NCBI RefSeq assembly: GCF_028369295.1
Contig: NZ_JAQMYP010000007.1
Span: forward strand, 124,001 to 188,000
From: Streptomyces sp. HD
GTDB taxonomy: Bacteria > Actinomycetota > Actinomycetes > Streptomycetales > Streptomycetaceae
DNA length: 64,000 bases
Direction of reading: 5' to 3'
Under the pieces are notes generated by a model that saw only the letters and a program-made list of their open reading frames with translations, did not search any database and was not told the origin of the DNA. Made by a program: the position numbers and the translations under genes. Shown here in pieces: positions 15,393 through 23,770 of the stretch (position 1 is its first letter; every line of letters begins with the position of its first letter).

Positions 15393-16430
15393 TCAGCCGT
15401 GCGTACGGACGAAGACGGGCTTGAGGTGCTTCTCGGGCAGGGCGTCGGGCAGTTGCTCCCAGTCGATGACATGGGAGACGACCCGCCGGGGATCGACGTT
15501 GCCGGAGCGGGCCAGTTCGAGGGCGTCGGGGATGTGGCCCCGGACGTTGTCGCGGGCGACCCGCAGGGTGACGCCGGTGAGGTACATGTCGAGCAGCGGC
15601 AGCTCGCCGGGCCGGAAGTGGTTGCCGGCGGACTCGCAGATGCCCTCCGGGGCCAGGGACTTGACGGCCAGGGCGAGCTGGTCGACGCGCCCCGTGGCCT
15701 CGACGGCGATGTCGAACCCGGACCGGACGGGGTCCAGCGTCTCGGCGGTCTCCGCGCCGAAGCCGCGGGCGATCTCGCGGTGGGCGGGATCCGGGTCGAC
15801 GTAGAGCACCTCGGAGGCACCGAGCGCGCGGGCGATGTCGCACACGTACAGGCCGATGCTGCCCCGGGCGACGACCAGGACACGCGCTCCCGGCCGCTGC
15901 CTGAGGTGGGGTGCGACCAGACGCCAGGACAGCGACCAGTTGTCGCTGGCCGACGCCATGGCGACCGGGTCCAGATCGGCGGGCAGCGGCACCAGCATGG
16001 CGCCGGCCCACGGCACCCGGACCAGATCGGAGAAGAGCCCGCCCCAGCTGCCGCCGATCGGCGCGCCGTACATCGCCATGTGCGGTACGGCCGTGCAGTG
16101 CGCGGTCAGCCCGGCGCGACAGCGGTCGCACGCACCGCAGTTGATGGACCACGGGACCACCACCAGGTCGCCCGGCGCCACGGTCGTGACGGAGTCGCCG
16201 GTCTCCACGACCCGGGCCACGCACTCGTGGCCGAGAGGAAAGGGTGGGTCCAGGCTGTGCTCGATATGCGGCTGCCGCCGCGTGGCGTGCCCGGCCAGGA
16301 TCGCCGAGTCGACGTCGCAGGAAGTCGCGGCCACCGGGGCCACGATCGCCTCCTGGTCCGAGGCCGGCTTCGGGTCGGGCGCCTCACGCCACTCGACGGT
16401 GTGCCGGGCCACATAGGTCAGTTCACGCAT
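15393..16430 (-). CDS. zinc-type medium-chain alcohol dehydrogenase
   Basis: A 345-residue MDR-family dehydrogenase. Visible are the catalytic-zinc region with LGHECVARVVETGD, a CGACDRCRAGLTAHC segment that holds the structural-zinc cysteines, and a nucleotide-binding core with ARVLVVARGSIGLYVCDIA. The middle glycine of the GxGxxG loop is replaced by serine. ATG 16430 overlaps the end of the tautomerase gene by 8 bases, so the two are translationally coupled. The pair faces a TetR gene, and two matching operators lie between them. It probably oxidises an alcohol or reduces an aldehyde with NAD(P), with the substrate unknown. Confidence 0.87.
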   Translation of the reverse strand: MRELTYVARHTVEWREAPDPKPASDQEAIVAPVAATSCDVDSAILAGHATRRQPHIEHSLDPPFPLGHECVARVVETGDSVTTVAPGDLVVVPWSINCGACDRCRAGLTAHCTAVPHMAMYGAPIGGSWGGLFSDLVRVPWAGAMLVPLPADLDPVAMASASDNWSLSWRLVAPHLRQRPGARVLVVARGSIGLYVCDIARALGASEVLYVDPDPAHREIARGFGAETAETLDPVRSGFDIAVEATGRVDQLALAVKSLAPEGICESAGNHFRPGELPLLDMYLTGVTLRVARDNVRGHIPDALELARSGNVDPRRVVSHVIDWEQLPDALPEKHLKPVFVRTHG

Positions 16431-16854
16431 CGGCCCGCTGCCCCTTCGCCAGGGCCACGAGGTCCGCGTACCGGATGACCGACCCGCCCGCACCCCAGGT
16501 GCCGTCGGCCTGCTCGTGCACCAGCACCCACACCCGCAGGGCGTCGTCCCGGGTCAGCCCGGCAGCGTCGAGGACGGTCCTGGTGGCGTCCTCGACCAGA
16601 CCGGCCTTGCGCCGCTCGGACACGGCGCCCTGCGGGACCGTCACCTCGACCAGGAAGCGGGGCGCGTCGTCCTCGGCGGTGGTCTGCGCCCCCTCCGGCA
16701 GCTCGACGAGATAACTCCACGCCTGAGCGCGGAAGAACGCCGTGTCGGGCGCCCCTTCCCACCGCAGCAGTACGGCGGCCAGGTCTCGCTGGACGGTCCT
16801 GCGGCCCTCCTCGGTCAGCGCACCTGCCGGGACGGTGAGCCGGATCATCGGCAT
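16423..16854 (-). CDS. tautomerase-superfamily protein (4-OT/MIF type)
   Basis: A 143-residue protein built as two similar beta-alpha-beta halves, as in fused members of the tautomerase superfamily. Pro2 follows the start Met (MPMIRLTVPAG), which is the catalytic base in this superfamily. The second half, VEVTVPQGAVSERRKAGLVE with VHEQADGTWGAGGSVIRY, matches the 4-oxalocrotonate tautomerase consensus. Members isomerise enol/keto acids or process unsaturated acids. It is the first gene of a two-gene unit with the zinc dehydrogenase, facing the TetR gene across 116 bases with two operators. Confidence 0.82.
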   Translation of the reverse strand: MPMIRLTVPAGALTEEGRRTVQRDLAAVLLRWEGAPDTAFFRAQAWSYLVELPEGAQTTAEDDAPRFLVEVTVPQGAVSERRKAGLVEDATRTVLDAAGLTRDDALRVWVLVHEQADGTWGAGGSVIRYADLVALAKGQRADA

Positions 16855-16899
16855 GACGAAGTCTCCCCTCGTGCCATGTCTGCACGTCTGCAGACCGTT

Positions 16900-16915
16900 T
16901 ATGACAGTCGTTATA
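16900..16915. promoter_or_regulatory. TetR operator copy 1
   Basis: TATGACAGTCGTTATA, an imperfect palindrome (TATgAC/GTtATA), lies upstream of the tautomerase gene. A near-identical site is centred 35 bp away at 16935-16950. Confidence 0.65.
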
Positions 16916-16934
16916 AGCGAAGGTCACGCTAGAC

Positions 16935-16950
16935 TATGACGAGCGTTATA
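16935..16950. promoter_or_regulatory. TetR operator copy 2
   Basis: TATGACGAGCGTTATA has the same TATGACnnnCGTTATA pattern as copy 1. It lies 20 bases before the TTG start of the TetR gene, so a bound repressor would control both divergent promoters. Confidence 0.65.
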
Positions 16951-16970
16951 GCCAGAGGGGAGTTACGGTC

Positions 16971-17576
16971 TTGGCCAGATCCAGCGCGCCGGCGCCCGGG
17001 GCACCGTCACGTGACCGCATCGTGGCCGGGGCGGCCGACCTGATCAGCAGGCGCGGCCTGAAAGCCGCCAGCATCCGCGAGGTCGCCAAGCACGCCAAGG
17101 CGCCGCTCGGCTCGACCTACCACTACTTCCCCGAGGGCAAGCAGCAGCTGGCCACCGAGGCCGTCCGGTACGCGGGTGCGGCGGTGTCCGGCGTCCTGCG
17201 CAGGCAACTGGACGCCGGCCCGGTCGCCGGCCTGCGGGCCTTCCTGGCCCTGTGGCGCGGCATCGTCGTGGAGAGCGACTTCCGCGCGGGCTGCCCGGTG
17301 CTGGCCGTCTCCGTCGAGGAACCGCCGGCCGACGAGACGCCACCGGCCCTCGCCGCCGCGGCCGAGGCCTTCCAGGACTGGGAGCGGCTGCTCGCCGAGA
17401 CGCTGCGCACACACGGCGCCGACGCCGAGCGGGCGCCGGGGCTGGCGGCCCTGATCGTGGCCTCCGTCGAGGGCGCGATCGCCATGAGCCGCGCCAGGCG
17501 CAGCATGGAGCCCCTGGACCAGGTCGCCGAGCAGCTCGAAGCGCTGATCGTCGGCGCGGTGGGCGGTCCGGCCTGA
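16971..17576 (+). CDS. TetR-family transcriptional repressor
   Basis: A 201-residue TetR-type regulator. Residues 12-60 form the DNA-binding domain (RIVAGAADLISRRGLKAAS then IREVAKHAKAPLGSTYHYF), and the rest is an all-helical ligand domain of the LmrA/YxaF type (TetR_C). The TTG at 16971 has GAGGGGAG about nine bases upstream. It is divergent from the tautomerase-dehydrogenase pair, and two copies of one 16-bp palindrome lie between, so it almost certainly represses that pair and itself. The inducer is probably the substrate of the pair. Confidence 0.9.
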   Translation: MARSSAPAPGAPSRDRIVAGAADLISRRGLKAASIREVAKHAKAPLGSTYHYFPEGKQQLATEAVRYAGAAVSGVLRRQLDAGPVAGLRAFLALWRGIVVESDFRAGCPVLAVSVEEPPADETPPALAAAAEAFQDWERLLAETLRTHGADAERAPGLAALIVASVEGAIAMSRARRSMEPLDQVAEQLEALIVGAVGGPA

Positions 17577-17639
17577 GAGCCTGCCGCACAGGCTCTGAGG
17601 AGGGGGACGCCGGGGCCCGGGGAGCGGCAGGTGTGCCGG

Positions 17640-18176
17640 TCAGCCCACGCAGCCCACATGGGCCAGCGCCTGCTTCAGCAGCACCCCGTGCCCGCCCGGC
17701 ATCTCGCTCTGCACCGCCGGCGAGAGAGCCTCCTGCGGGCTGAACCAGACCAGGTCGAGGGCGTCCTGGCGGGGACGGCAGTCACCGGTGACCGGGACGA
17801 CGTAGGCCAGGGAGACCGCGTGCTGGCGCGGGTCGTGGTAGGGCGTGACGCCCTGCGTCGGGAAGTACTCCGCGACGGTGAACGGCTGCAGGGAGGTCGG
17901 GACGCGCGGGAGCGCCACCGGACCGAGGTCCTTCTCCAGATGGCGCAGCAGGGCGTCACGCACGCGCTCGTGGTGCAGCACCCGGCCGGAGACCAGCGTC
18001 CGGCTGACCGTTCCGTCCGGTCCGATGCGCAGCAGCAGGCCGATGCTGGTGACCTCGCCGCTGTCGTCGACCCGCACGGGTACGGCCTCGACATACAGGA
18101 TCGGCATCCGGGCGCGCGCCATCTCCAGCTCGTCGGAGGACAGCCAGCCGGGCGTGGTATCGGTCATGTCAGACAT
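17640..18176 (-). CDS. NUDIX-like protein (DUF4916)
   Basis: A 178-residue protein of the DUF4916 branch of the NUDIX fold. Typical segments are PGWLSSDELEMARARMPILY at the N-terminus, then VEAVPVRVDD, LVSGRVLHHERVRDALLRHL, and YHDPRQHAVSLAYVVPV. The region equivalent to the NUDIX box (GRVLHHERVRDALLRHLEKD) lacks the standard REUxEE residues, so pyrophosphohydrolase activity is doubtful. It lies 33 bases after the amidohydrolase gene, at the end of the glutamine-synthetase-like operon. Confidence 0.78.
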   Translation of the reverse strand: MSDMTDTTPGWLSSDELEMARARMPILYVEAVPVRVDDSGEVTSIGLLLRIGPDGTVSRTLVSGRVLHHERVRDALLRHLEKDLGPVALPRVPTSLQPFTVAEYFPTQGVTPYHDPRQHAVSLAYVVPVTGDCRPRQDALDLVWFSPQEALSPAVQSEMPGGHGVLLKQALAHVGCVG

Positions 18177-18209
18177 TGCTTGATCATACTTTCCGGGAAT
18201 TGCGAACGC

Positions 18210-19367
18210 TCAGTCGCGGGGCTGACGGGGGTCGGGGTCGGCGGACAGTCCGTAGAGACGGCGGGCGTTGTCGCCGGCCGTCCACGCCGCGATCCGCAGC
18301 GCGTCCGGCAGGCTCAGTTCGTCGGCGTCCACCCGGTCCTGGAGCAGATCGCCCAGGCCCCGGCGGAATGCCAGGGCGCCGAGCCGGTAGAACTCGGCCA
18401 GACCATACGCGTCGGAGCTGTACAGGAGCTTGCGGAAAGGGGTGATCTCCAGCGCCTCCGCAAGGATCGCGCGGGAACGGGCAGGGCCGACGTGGTGCAG
18501 GGTGAGGCCCACATCGAGATACACCTGCTCGAACACGGCCGCCAGATAGGCGGCCTGGCGCTGGTACGGCCAGCAGTGCAGGAGCAGCACGGGGATCGTG
18601 CCCTTGGTGAGGTGCAGCCAGTCGGTGAGGAGGGCGGGGTCCACCCGGTGCAGACGGATGTCGTCGTCGCCGAATCCCGTGTGCAGTTGGAGAGGGAGCC
18701 CCAGGTCCACCGCCGTCCACAGCAGGTGCCGTACCAGGACCGGGTCGGTCAGCCGTCCGCCGTCCGCCAGCCACTGCCGGGCCGCCGCGGTGACCAGGGC
18801 GTCCGAGGGGCGCGCCGGGTCCAGGTCGAAGCCGGTGCGGTAGGCGGCCACCGACTTCACGGCCACCACGCCCGGACGCCGTACGGCCTCCTCGGCAGCC
18901 GTCCGGAAGGCGGTCCGGTACGCGTCCGGTTCGACCCCGGAAGCCGCCACCGCCTCGGCGACCGACTCCAGGCGTACGACTTCGTACGCGGTCGCGTCGG
19001 CGCTCGCGGCCAGTTCGTCCGGGGTGGTGATGCGGTGCGGGGCGTACCCGGTGTCGACGCAGTACGCCTCTGTTCCGGCGGCGGCCAGGAACCGGCGGTT
19101 CACCTCGGATCCGCCCAGCTCCGCACGCCGGGCCAGATACGTGTCGGCCGGGGCGTGGCGCGGCAGGTCCAGGAGGGGTGCGCAGTGGCGGCGTACGGCC
19201 ACGCCCGCCGGGGTGTCGAAGGGGGAGAAGCCGGGCCAGGGTTCGCCCTCGGTGAGCAGGGACTCGAAGCCGCCTCGGTCCAGGTCGCCGGTGACGACCC
19301 CGTGGCAGTGATGGTCCACCAGCGGCAGCGCCGCCAGCGCCTCGTGGACCGGCCCGGTTGCGCCCAT
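18210..19367 (-). CDS. amidohydrolase, FluG N-domain type
   Basis: A 385-residue amidohydrolase-2 (TIM-barrel) protein. The metal-binding HxH lies in LVDHHCHGVVTG near residue 19. Further features are LPLQLHTGFGDDDIRLH, LLHCWPYQRQAAYLA, VYLDVGLTLHHVG, and LYSSDAYGLAEFY, which supplies the late aspartate. In FluG of fungi this domain is fused to a glutamine-synthetase-like domain. Here the two are adjacent genes with one base between the stop and the next start. They probably act in sequence on one gamma-glutamyl or amide compound. The NUDIX-like gene follows. Confidence 0.87.
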   Translation of the reverse strand: MGATGPVHEALAALPLVDHHCHGVVTGDLDRGGFESLLTEGEPWPGFSPFDTPAGVAVRRHCAPLLDLPRHAPADTYLARRAELGGSEVNRRFLAAAGTEAYCVDTGYAPHRITTPDELAASADATAYEVVRLESVAEAVAASGVEPDAYRTAFRTAAEEAVRRPGVVAVKSVAAYRTGFDLDPARPSDALVTAAARQWLADGGRLTDPVLVRHLLWTAVDLGLPLQLHTGFGDDDIRLHRVDPALLTDWLHLTKGTIPVLLLHCWPYQRQAAYLAAVFEQVYLDVGLTLHHVGPARSRAILAEALEITPFRKLLYSSDAYGLAEFYRLGALAFRRGLGDLLQDRVDADELSLPDALRIAAWTAGDNARRLYGLSADPDPRQPRD

Positions 19368-19368
19368 G

Positions 19369-20772
19369 TCAGTACTTCCACCGGTACGCCGCCGCCACTT
19401 GGTCGTCGTCCAGCCCGGCGACGGCATCGACCTCGCCTTCGCGTACGGCGATCACGGCATCGGCGAGCACCGGGCCGAGCGCGGCCCGCAGCACCTCGTC
19501 CGTACGGAACTCCTCGACGGCCTCGCCCAGCGAGGCCGGCAGCCTGCGGACACCCCGGGCGGCGGCCTCCTCCGCACCCAGACTCGCCGGATCGCCGGTG
19601 ATCTCCTCCGGGAGTCGTGCGTGCGACGCCACACCGTCCAGCCCCGCCGCGATGAGGCAGCCGAGGGCGAGATACGGGTTGGCGGCCAGGTCCACCGGCT
19701 TGATCTCCAGGTTGGCCGTCTGGTCGCGGTGGCCCGCGGTGCCGGTGACGACGCGCAGCCCCGCCTCCCGAGTCTCCCGGCCCCAGGCGGTGAACACCCC
19801 GGCCCACTGCGAGGGTTTGAGCCGCAGATAGCTGGCCGGGCTCGGCGCGGTCACCGCGGTGAGGGCGCGCAGGCGGGTGAGCACACCCGCCGCGAAGGAC
19901 TCGGCGTCGGGCCGCATACCGTGGCGGCGGTCACCGCCCGCGTGCAGGTTGGCCGCGTCGTGCCAGGCCGAGAGGTGGACATGGCCGCCGTTGCCGACAC
20001 CCTTCCCGAAGACCGCGGGGGCGAACGACACCGCGAGGCCGTGGCGCCGGGCCACCGCCCGGATCGTCTGCCGGACCAGCACACTGCGGTCGGCCGCCGC
20101 CACCGGGTCCAGCGCGGCCACCGACAGCTCGAACTGCCCGGCCGCGTACTCGGGATGCAGCTGGTCGACCTCCACGCCCTGCCGCGCGAGCGCCGCCAGC
20201 AGTTCCGCCGTGCAGTCGCTCAGCTCGACCTGGCGGGTCGCCCCGTACGCCGGACCGGTGACCGCGGGCACGAACTCGCCGTCGGCGCCGGGCGGTTGGG
20301 CGACGGCCCACTCGATCTCGATACTCGCCCTGAAGGTGATGCCGTGCCGCTCGGTGGCTTCCCGCAGCATGCGCCGCAGGAAGGTACGGCTGCACGCGGG
20401 ATGCCGCTCGCCCTCCTGGGTGATCCGGTCGACCGGCGCCCACGCCCAGCCGGGCTGCCCGGCCAGCTCCACCAGTTGGTCGAGATCGGGGTAGAGGCGC
20501 AGATCGCCGTCCGGGGAGCCGAGGACGTCGGTGGTGACGATGGAGTCGTTCGCGAGGAACGTGTCGAACACCGGCGACATCCCGACGCCCCAGGCCGCCG
20601 CCGAGGCGAGCTTCGCCGTCGGGATCGTCTTCACCCGGCCGACCCCCGCCGTGTCGACGTAGGCCAGCACGATCCCGTGCACGCCCCGGCCGGACAGTTC
20701 CCCGCTCAGTGCGGTGGCCCGCTCGATGTCACCGGGACGCCCTCCCGGGACGGGGTCGGCAAGGGTGGTCAT
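19369..20772 (-). CDS. glutamine-synthetase-like gamma-glutamyl ligase
   Basis: A 467-residue protein of the glutamine synthetase fold, class of GlnA-like/PuuA/FluG enzymes rather than true GlnA. The beta-grasp N-domain spans residues 20-110. The catalytic domain shows FRASIEIEWAV, EVDQLHPEYAAGQFELSVA, NGGHVHLSAWHD, and KPSQWAGVFTAWG with ATP/glutamate-binding residues. Such enzymes link glutamate to polyamines, ethanolamine or aromatic amines using ATP. ATG 20772 starts the gene. It is directly coupled to the amidohydrolase, and a PF04672 methyltransferase lies 65 bases upstream on the same strand. No adenylylation-site Tyr motif of GlnA was seen. Confidence 0.87.
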   Translation of the reverse strand: MTTLADPVPGGRPGDIERATALSGELSGRGVHGIVLAYVDTAGVGRVKTIPTAKLASAAAWGVGMSPVFDTFLANDSIVTTDVLGSPDGDLRLYPDLDQLVELAGQPGWAWAPVDRITQEGERHPACSRTFLRRMLREATERHGITFRASIEIEWAVAQPPGADGEFVPAVTGPAYGATRQVELSDCTAELLAALARQGVEVDQLHPEYAAGQFELSVAALDPVAAADRSVLVRQTIRAVARRHGLAVSFAPAVFGKGVGNGGHVHLSAWHDAANLHAGGDRRHGMRPDAESFAAGVLTRLRALTAVTAPSPASYLRLKPSQWAGVFTAWGRETREAGLRVVTGTAGHRDQTANLEIKPVDLAANPYLALGCLIAAGLDGVASHARLPEEITGDPASLGAEEAAARGVRRLPASLGEAVEEFRTDEVLRAALGPVLADAVIAVREGEVDAVAGLDDDQVAAAYRWKY

Positions 20773-20837
20773 ACGGTCTCCCGGTGTCCTGGACGAGCTC
20801 GGCCGGTCGGTGCCGGTTCGTGCGTTCCCTGCTGGCG

Positions 20838-21647
20838 TCAGGGTTTCACGGCCACCGCGCCGTACTGCGGTACCGGGGCGGGAGAGTCGGAGGCGTGCCA
20901 CTGCGAGCAGGACACCATGCCCGGCTCCAGCAGCTCCAGCCCGTCGAAGAAGGCGGCGATGTCCGTGCCGCTGCGGGCGGTGATCGGCGGCGTGGCGTTC
21001 TCGTTCCAGAACTCCATCGCCGGGATCTGGCCCTCGCCGCCGAGCTCGGAGTCGAACGTCGGGTGCGTCAGCACCAGGAGGCTGCCGGAGGGGACGGCGG
21101 CCAGGACGCGGTCCACGATTCCGCGGGCCTTGTCGTAGTCCAGGACGAAGTTGAGGATGCCCAGCATCATCACCGCGACCGGCTTGCTGAAGTCCAGGGT
21201 CTGCGCCGCGCGTTCGACGATGGCGTCCGGGTCGTGCACATCGGCGTCGATGTAGGCGGTGACGCCCTCGTGGGTGCCGGTCAGCAGCGTGCGGGCGTGC
21301 ACGAGGACGATCGGGTCGTTGTCGACATACACGATCCGCGAGTCGGGCGCGACGCGCTGGGCGATCTCGTGGGTGTTCTCCGCCGTCGGCAGCCCGGTGC
21401 CGATGTCCAGGAACTGCCGTATGCCGTGCTCCTCGGCCACGAAGCGCACGGCCCGGCCGAGGAACGCGCGGTCCGCGCGGGCAATGTCGCGGATGATCGG
21501 GAACATCCCGGCGACATGCTCGCCGACCTGCTGGTCGACCTCGTAGTTGTCCTTGCCGCCGATCCAGTAGTTCCACACCCGCGCGTTGTGCGCCACACCG
21601 GTGTTCAGCTTCGCCGACCCGCCCGACGGGGTGTGGCCATCACTCAC
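20838..21647 (-). CDS. SAM-dependent methyltransferase, PF04672 (DUF574)
   Basis: A 269-residue member of the actinobacterial methyltransferase family PF04672, which is strongly expanded in Streptomyces and of mostly unknown substrate. The family signature [19 protein letters not shown] is at residues 21-39, motif I is [19 protein letters not shown], and [13 protein letters not shown] holds the acidic residue. The GTG at 21647 with AGAGGA upstream was preferred to the ATG eight codons earlier. It precedes the glutamine-synthetase-like gene and may share its transcript. Confidence 0.9.
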   Translation of the reverse strand: MSDGHTPSGGSAKLNTGVAHNARVWNYWIGGKDNYEVDQQVGEHVAGMFPIIRDIARADRAFLGRAVRFVAEEHGIRQFLDIGTGLPTAENTHEIAQRVAPDSRIVYVDNDPIVLVHARTLLTGTHEGVTAYIDADVHDPDAIVERAAQTLDFSKPVAVMMLGILNFVLDYDKARGIVDRVLAAVPSGSLLVLTHPTFDSELGGEGQIPAMEFWNENATPPITARSGTDIAAFFDGLELLEPGMVSCSQWHASDSPAPVPQYGAVAVKP

Positions 21648-21835
21648 GTCTCGTCCTCTCCTCGCACGCACGACCGAAACCGGCCATCGCCGCCATTGTG
21701 CCGTTCAGTTGATCACGTTGTCCCGGGAATCGGCAGAGCCGGTACGGCGGTTGGCGTGCGAGGTTCTGCGAGTTCCTGCGGGGTGGAGCGGGCGAGGGCG
21801 GCGGTGGCGCGGCGAGGGGAGGAGACGGGGAAGTA

Positions 21836-21872
21836 GATGGGGGAGTGGATGGGGGAGTGGATGGGGGGGGGA
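21836..21872. repeat. 12-bp G-rich tandem repeat
   Basis: Three units of GATGGGGGAGTG start at 21836, 21848 and 21860; the last runs into a pure G tract. Runs of five or more G on the plus strand could fold as a G-quadruplex. It lies between the methyltransferase start and the lipoprotein stop. Confidence 0.85.
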
Positions 21873-21887
21873 GCGCCGTGCGTCGTG

Positions 21888-22712
21888 CTACTCGATCTCG
21901 CTGGGGCTCGCGGCGGGCGTCTTCCCGGCGAGGACGTCCTTCAGGCGCTGTGTGCCGAGCTTCACCGCCTGGTCGACGGAGTCCTCCTCGCCGCCGTCGA
22001 GTCCGCCCGCCGTGACGGTGATCGCGTCGCTGCCGACGCGGACGACGCCGACGTCCTGGGTGAGCGTGGTCTGGTCGCCGTCCACCTTGCCCTGCACGGT
22101 CACCCGCAGGCCCTGGCGGTCGTCGCCCACATGGGGCAGATCGGTCTCGATCACCTGGACCGTGCGCTTCTGGCCGTCCTCGGTGGCGGTGAACTGGTCG
22201 CACTCGTCCGGCAGGGTCTTCAGCCAGGCCAGCGCGGAGTCCAGGTCCGACCGGTCGTAGGCGGCGACCTGGTACAGCAGCCGGGAGTTGCCCTCCTCGA
22301 AGCCGCGCAGTGCGGACGTTCCGGACGGCTTGCCCAGCAGGTCGTTGTCGTAGAGGTTGTCGAGCAGCTTCTGGCAGTCGGAGGCGTCCGACTTCGCGGT
22401 GAGGAAGTCGGCGACGTCGACGTCGCCGATGAGGAGGCTCTCGTGCCAGTCGGCGGCCTCGGAGTCCTTCACCTGGGTCCAGTCGTCCTCGATGTCCGCC
22501 TCGGTGATCAGCGCGGCCCGTGCCCCGGACTCGGAGAGGGTGGGGGAGGGGGAGCTGGCCGGCTGTTTTCGGGCAGCCGGTGAGGCCGTGACGCCCGAGG
22601 CGCGTGCGCCGTCCTGGCCGCCGTCGTCCGAGCAGGCGGCGCTGGCCAGCAGGGTGGCTGCCGCCAGGGCCGAGGAGAGAACGCGGGTGAGCCGGGTCGG
22701 ACGACGGGTCAT
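21888..22712 (-). CDS. secreted lipoprotein of unknown function
   Basis: A 274-residue lipoprotein. The signal peptide has the lipobox LASAAC (Cys about residue 27) and is followed by a Ser/Pro/Ala-rich linker to residue 60. The rest is acidic, with [33 protein letters not shown], and [16 protein letters not shown]. It resembles the PknH/LpqH-like sensor or substrate-trap lipoproteins of actinomycetes, but no family is named with confidence. ATG 22712 has AGGAGG upstream. It is expected on the outer face of the membrane. It stands alone, between a G-rich repeat and the decayed minisatellite. Confidence 0.8.
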   Translation of the reverse strand: MTRRPTRLTRVLSSALAAATLLASAACSDDGGQDGARASGVTASPAARKQPASSPSPTLSESGARAALITEADIEDDWTQVKDSEAADWHESLLIGDVDVADFLTAKSDASDCQKLLDNLYDNDLLGKPSGTSALRGFEEGNSRLLYQVAAYDRSDLDSALAWLKTLPDECDQFTATEDGQKRTVQVIETDLPHVGDDRQGLRVTVQGKVDGDQTTLTQDVGVVRVGSDAITVTAGGLDGGEEDSVDQAVKLGTQRLKDVLAGKTPAASPSEIE

Positions 22713-22835
22713 CGGGAGTGCCTCCTGGGAACGTGACGCGTCTTCCCAGCGCACCACCGGAACTGACGGCCCACCAGCGGCGCCGGACCGTTCGAGTGAG
22801 CGACACCGCGGACGGTGTCGAAGCCCACCAGCCAG

Positions 22836-23140
22836 GTGTGCCGCTGTCCATGGGTCGACGGTGCCGGTGCCGACTCGCTGGGTGTGGCTCTGTCCATGGG
22901 GCGACGGTGCCGGTGCCGACTCGCAGGGTGTGCCGCTGTCCATGGGCCGACGGTGCCGACTCGCCGAGTGTGCCGCTGTCCATCGGTCGACGGTGCCGCA
23001 GCCCACCCGCTGGAAGCGCCGCTGCACACCGGCCGACAACATCGGCGCCCACTTGCCGGGAGTGCCGCCGTCCGAGCGTCGACAGTGCCGCTGCCCCACC
23101 GCCGACAGCGTCGGCGCCCGTCCGCCGAAGGTACTGGTGT
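22836..23140. repeat. decayed 46-bp minisatellite, about seven copies
   Basis: Units begin near 22836, 22882, 22928, 22968, 23014, 23060 and 23106, with core GTGTGCCGCTGTCCATGGG then TCGACGGTGCC. The third is 40 bp long (six bases lost). Copies diverge steadily to the right. A partial copy lies at about 22800-22835. The period is not a multiple of three, so the open frames crossing it are meaningless. No palindrome or protein-binding theme is certain, although CATGG and GTCGAC recur. Confidence 0.85.
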
Positions 23141-23206
23141 GTCACCCGCCGGGCTGCGTGTGCCCGTTCTGCCAGGCCCAGGCCGCGATCTCGACCCCTC
23201 GCCTCG

Positions 23207-23665
23207 ATGCGCCGTACCGTCGGCGTGCTGCGCGACACCGGGGACGAGGCCGACCGCCGCCCGGTGGGCGACCTGGCGGGCATCGCCGATCTCGCGGACC
23301 GGTTCGCGACCCCGATACAGCAGGTCACCCTGCGCCGCGAGACCGCCGTCTCCGACGACCTGCCCCACGAGGTGCAGGCCGCGGCGTTCCGCGTCGTCCA
23401 GGAGGCGCTGACCAACATCCGCCGCCACGCGGCCGACGCCAAGCACGTGGAGGTCCGTCTGCGGGACGGCGACGGCCGCCTCCAGGTGTCGGTGGCGGAC
23501 GACGGCCAGGGCGGCACCCAGCTCCCGGCGGCCGCCCACGGCGGCGGTTTCGGCCTCGTCGGCCTGAAGGAACGGGTCACCGCGCTGGGCGGCGAACTGC
23601 ACGCCGGGCCACGGGGCGGCGTGGGCTGGGAGGTGCGGGCGGAGTTCCCGGCGCGGAAGGGCTGA
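23207..23665 (+). pseudogene. truncated NarL-type sensor histidine kinase, HATPase end only
   Basis: About 150 residues match the C-terminus of a HisKA_3/NarX-type kinase: RRTVGVLRD at the end of the dimerisation helix, then [18 protein letters not shown] as the N box, [10 protein letters not shown], and [17 protein letters not shown] as the G boxes. The phosphoacceptor His region, membrane sensor and response regulator are missing. The upstream sequence is the 46-bp repeat array, so the gene was cut there. An ATG at 23207 could start a stand-alone ATPase domain, but no ribosome site was seen. Confidence 0.72.
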
Positions 23666-23722
23666 CCTCGGCGATTCTCGGTACCGATCCCGTTCGATCC
23701 CCCCTCGCTGTTCAATGAGAGC

Positions 23723-23737
23723 GAACGATGCCCGTTC
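23723..23737. promoter_or_regulatory. small inverted repeat upstream of XRE-cupin gene
   Basis: GAACG and CGTTC form 5-bp arms with a 5-base centre, and a third half-site GTTC lies at about 23710. Position 34 bases before the start suits an operator for the regulator at 23771. The evidence is weak. Confidence 0.3.
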
Positions 23738-23770
23738 TCGCGGCACCGGCACCCCCGAGAGGAGCCGCCC

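Noticed and set aside
22836..23140. 46-bp array as a CRISPR
   Set aside because: Units are contiguous with no unique spacers, diverge from each other, and no cas gene is present.
11764..23140. Common origin of the two 46-bp-period repeats at 11.8 and 22.8 kb
   Set aside because: Only the period agrees; aligned from the shared GTGTG they match little better than chance by eye.
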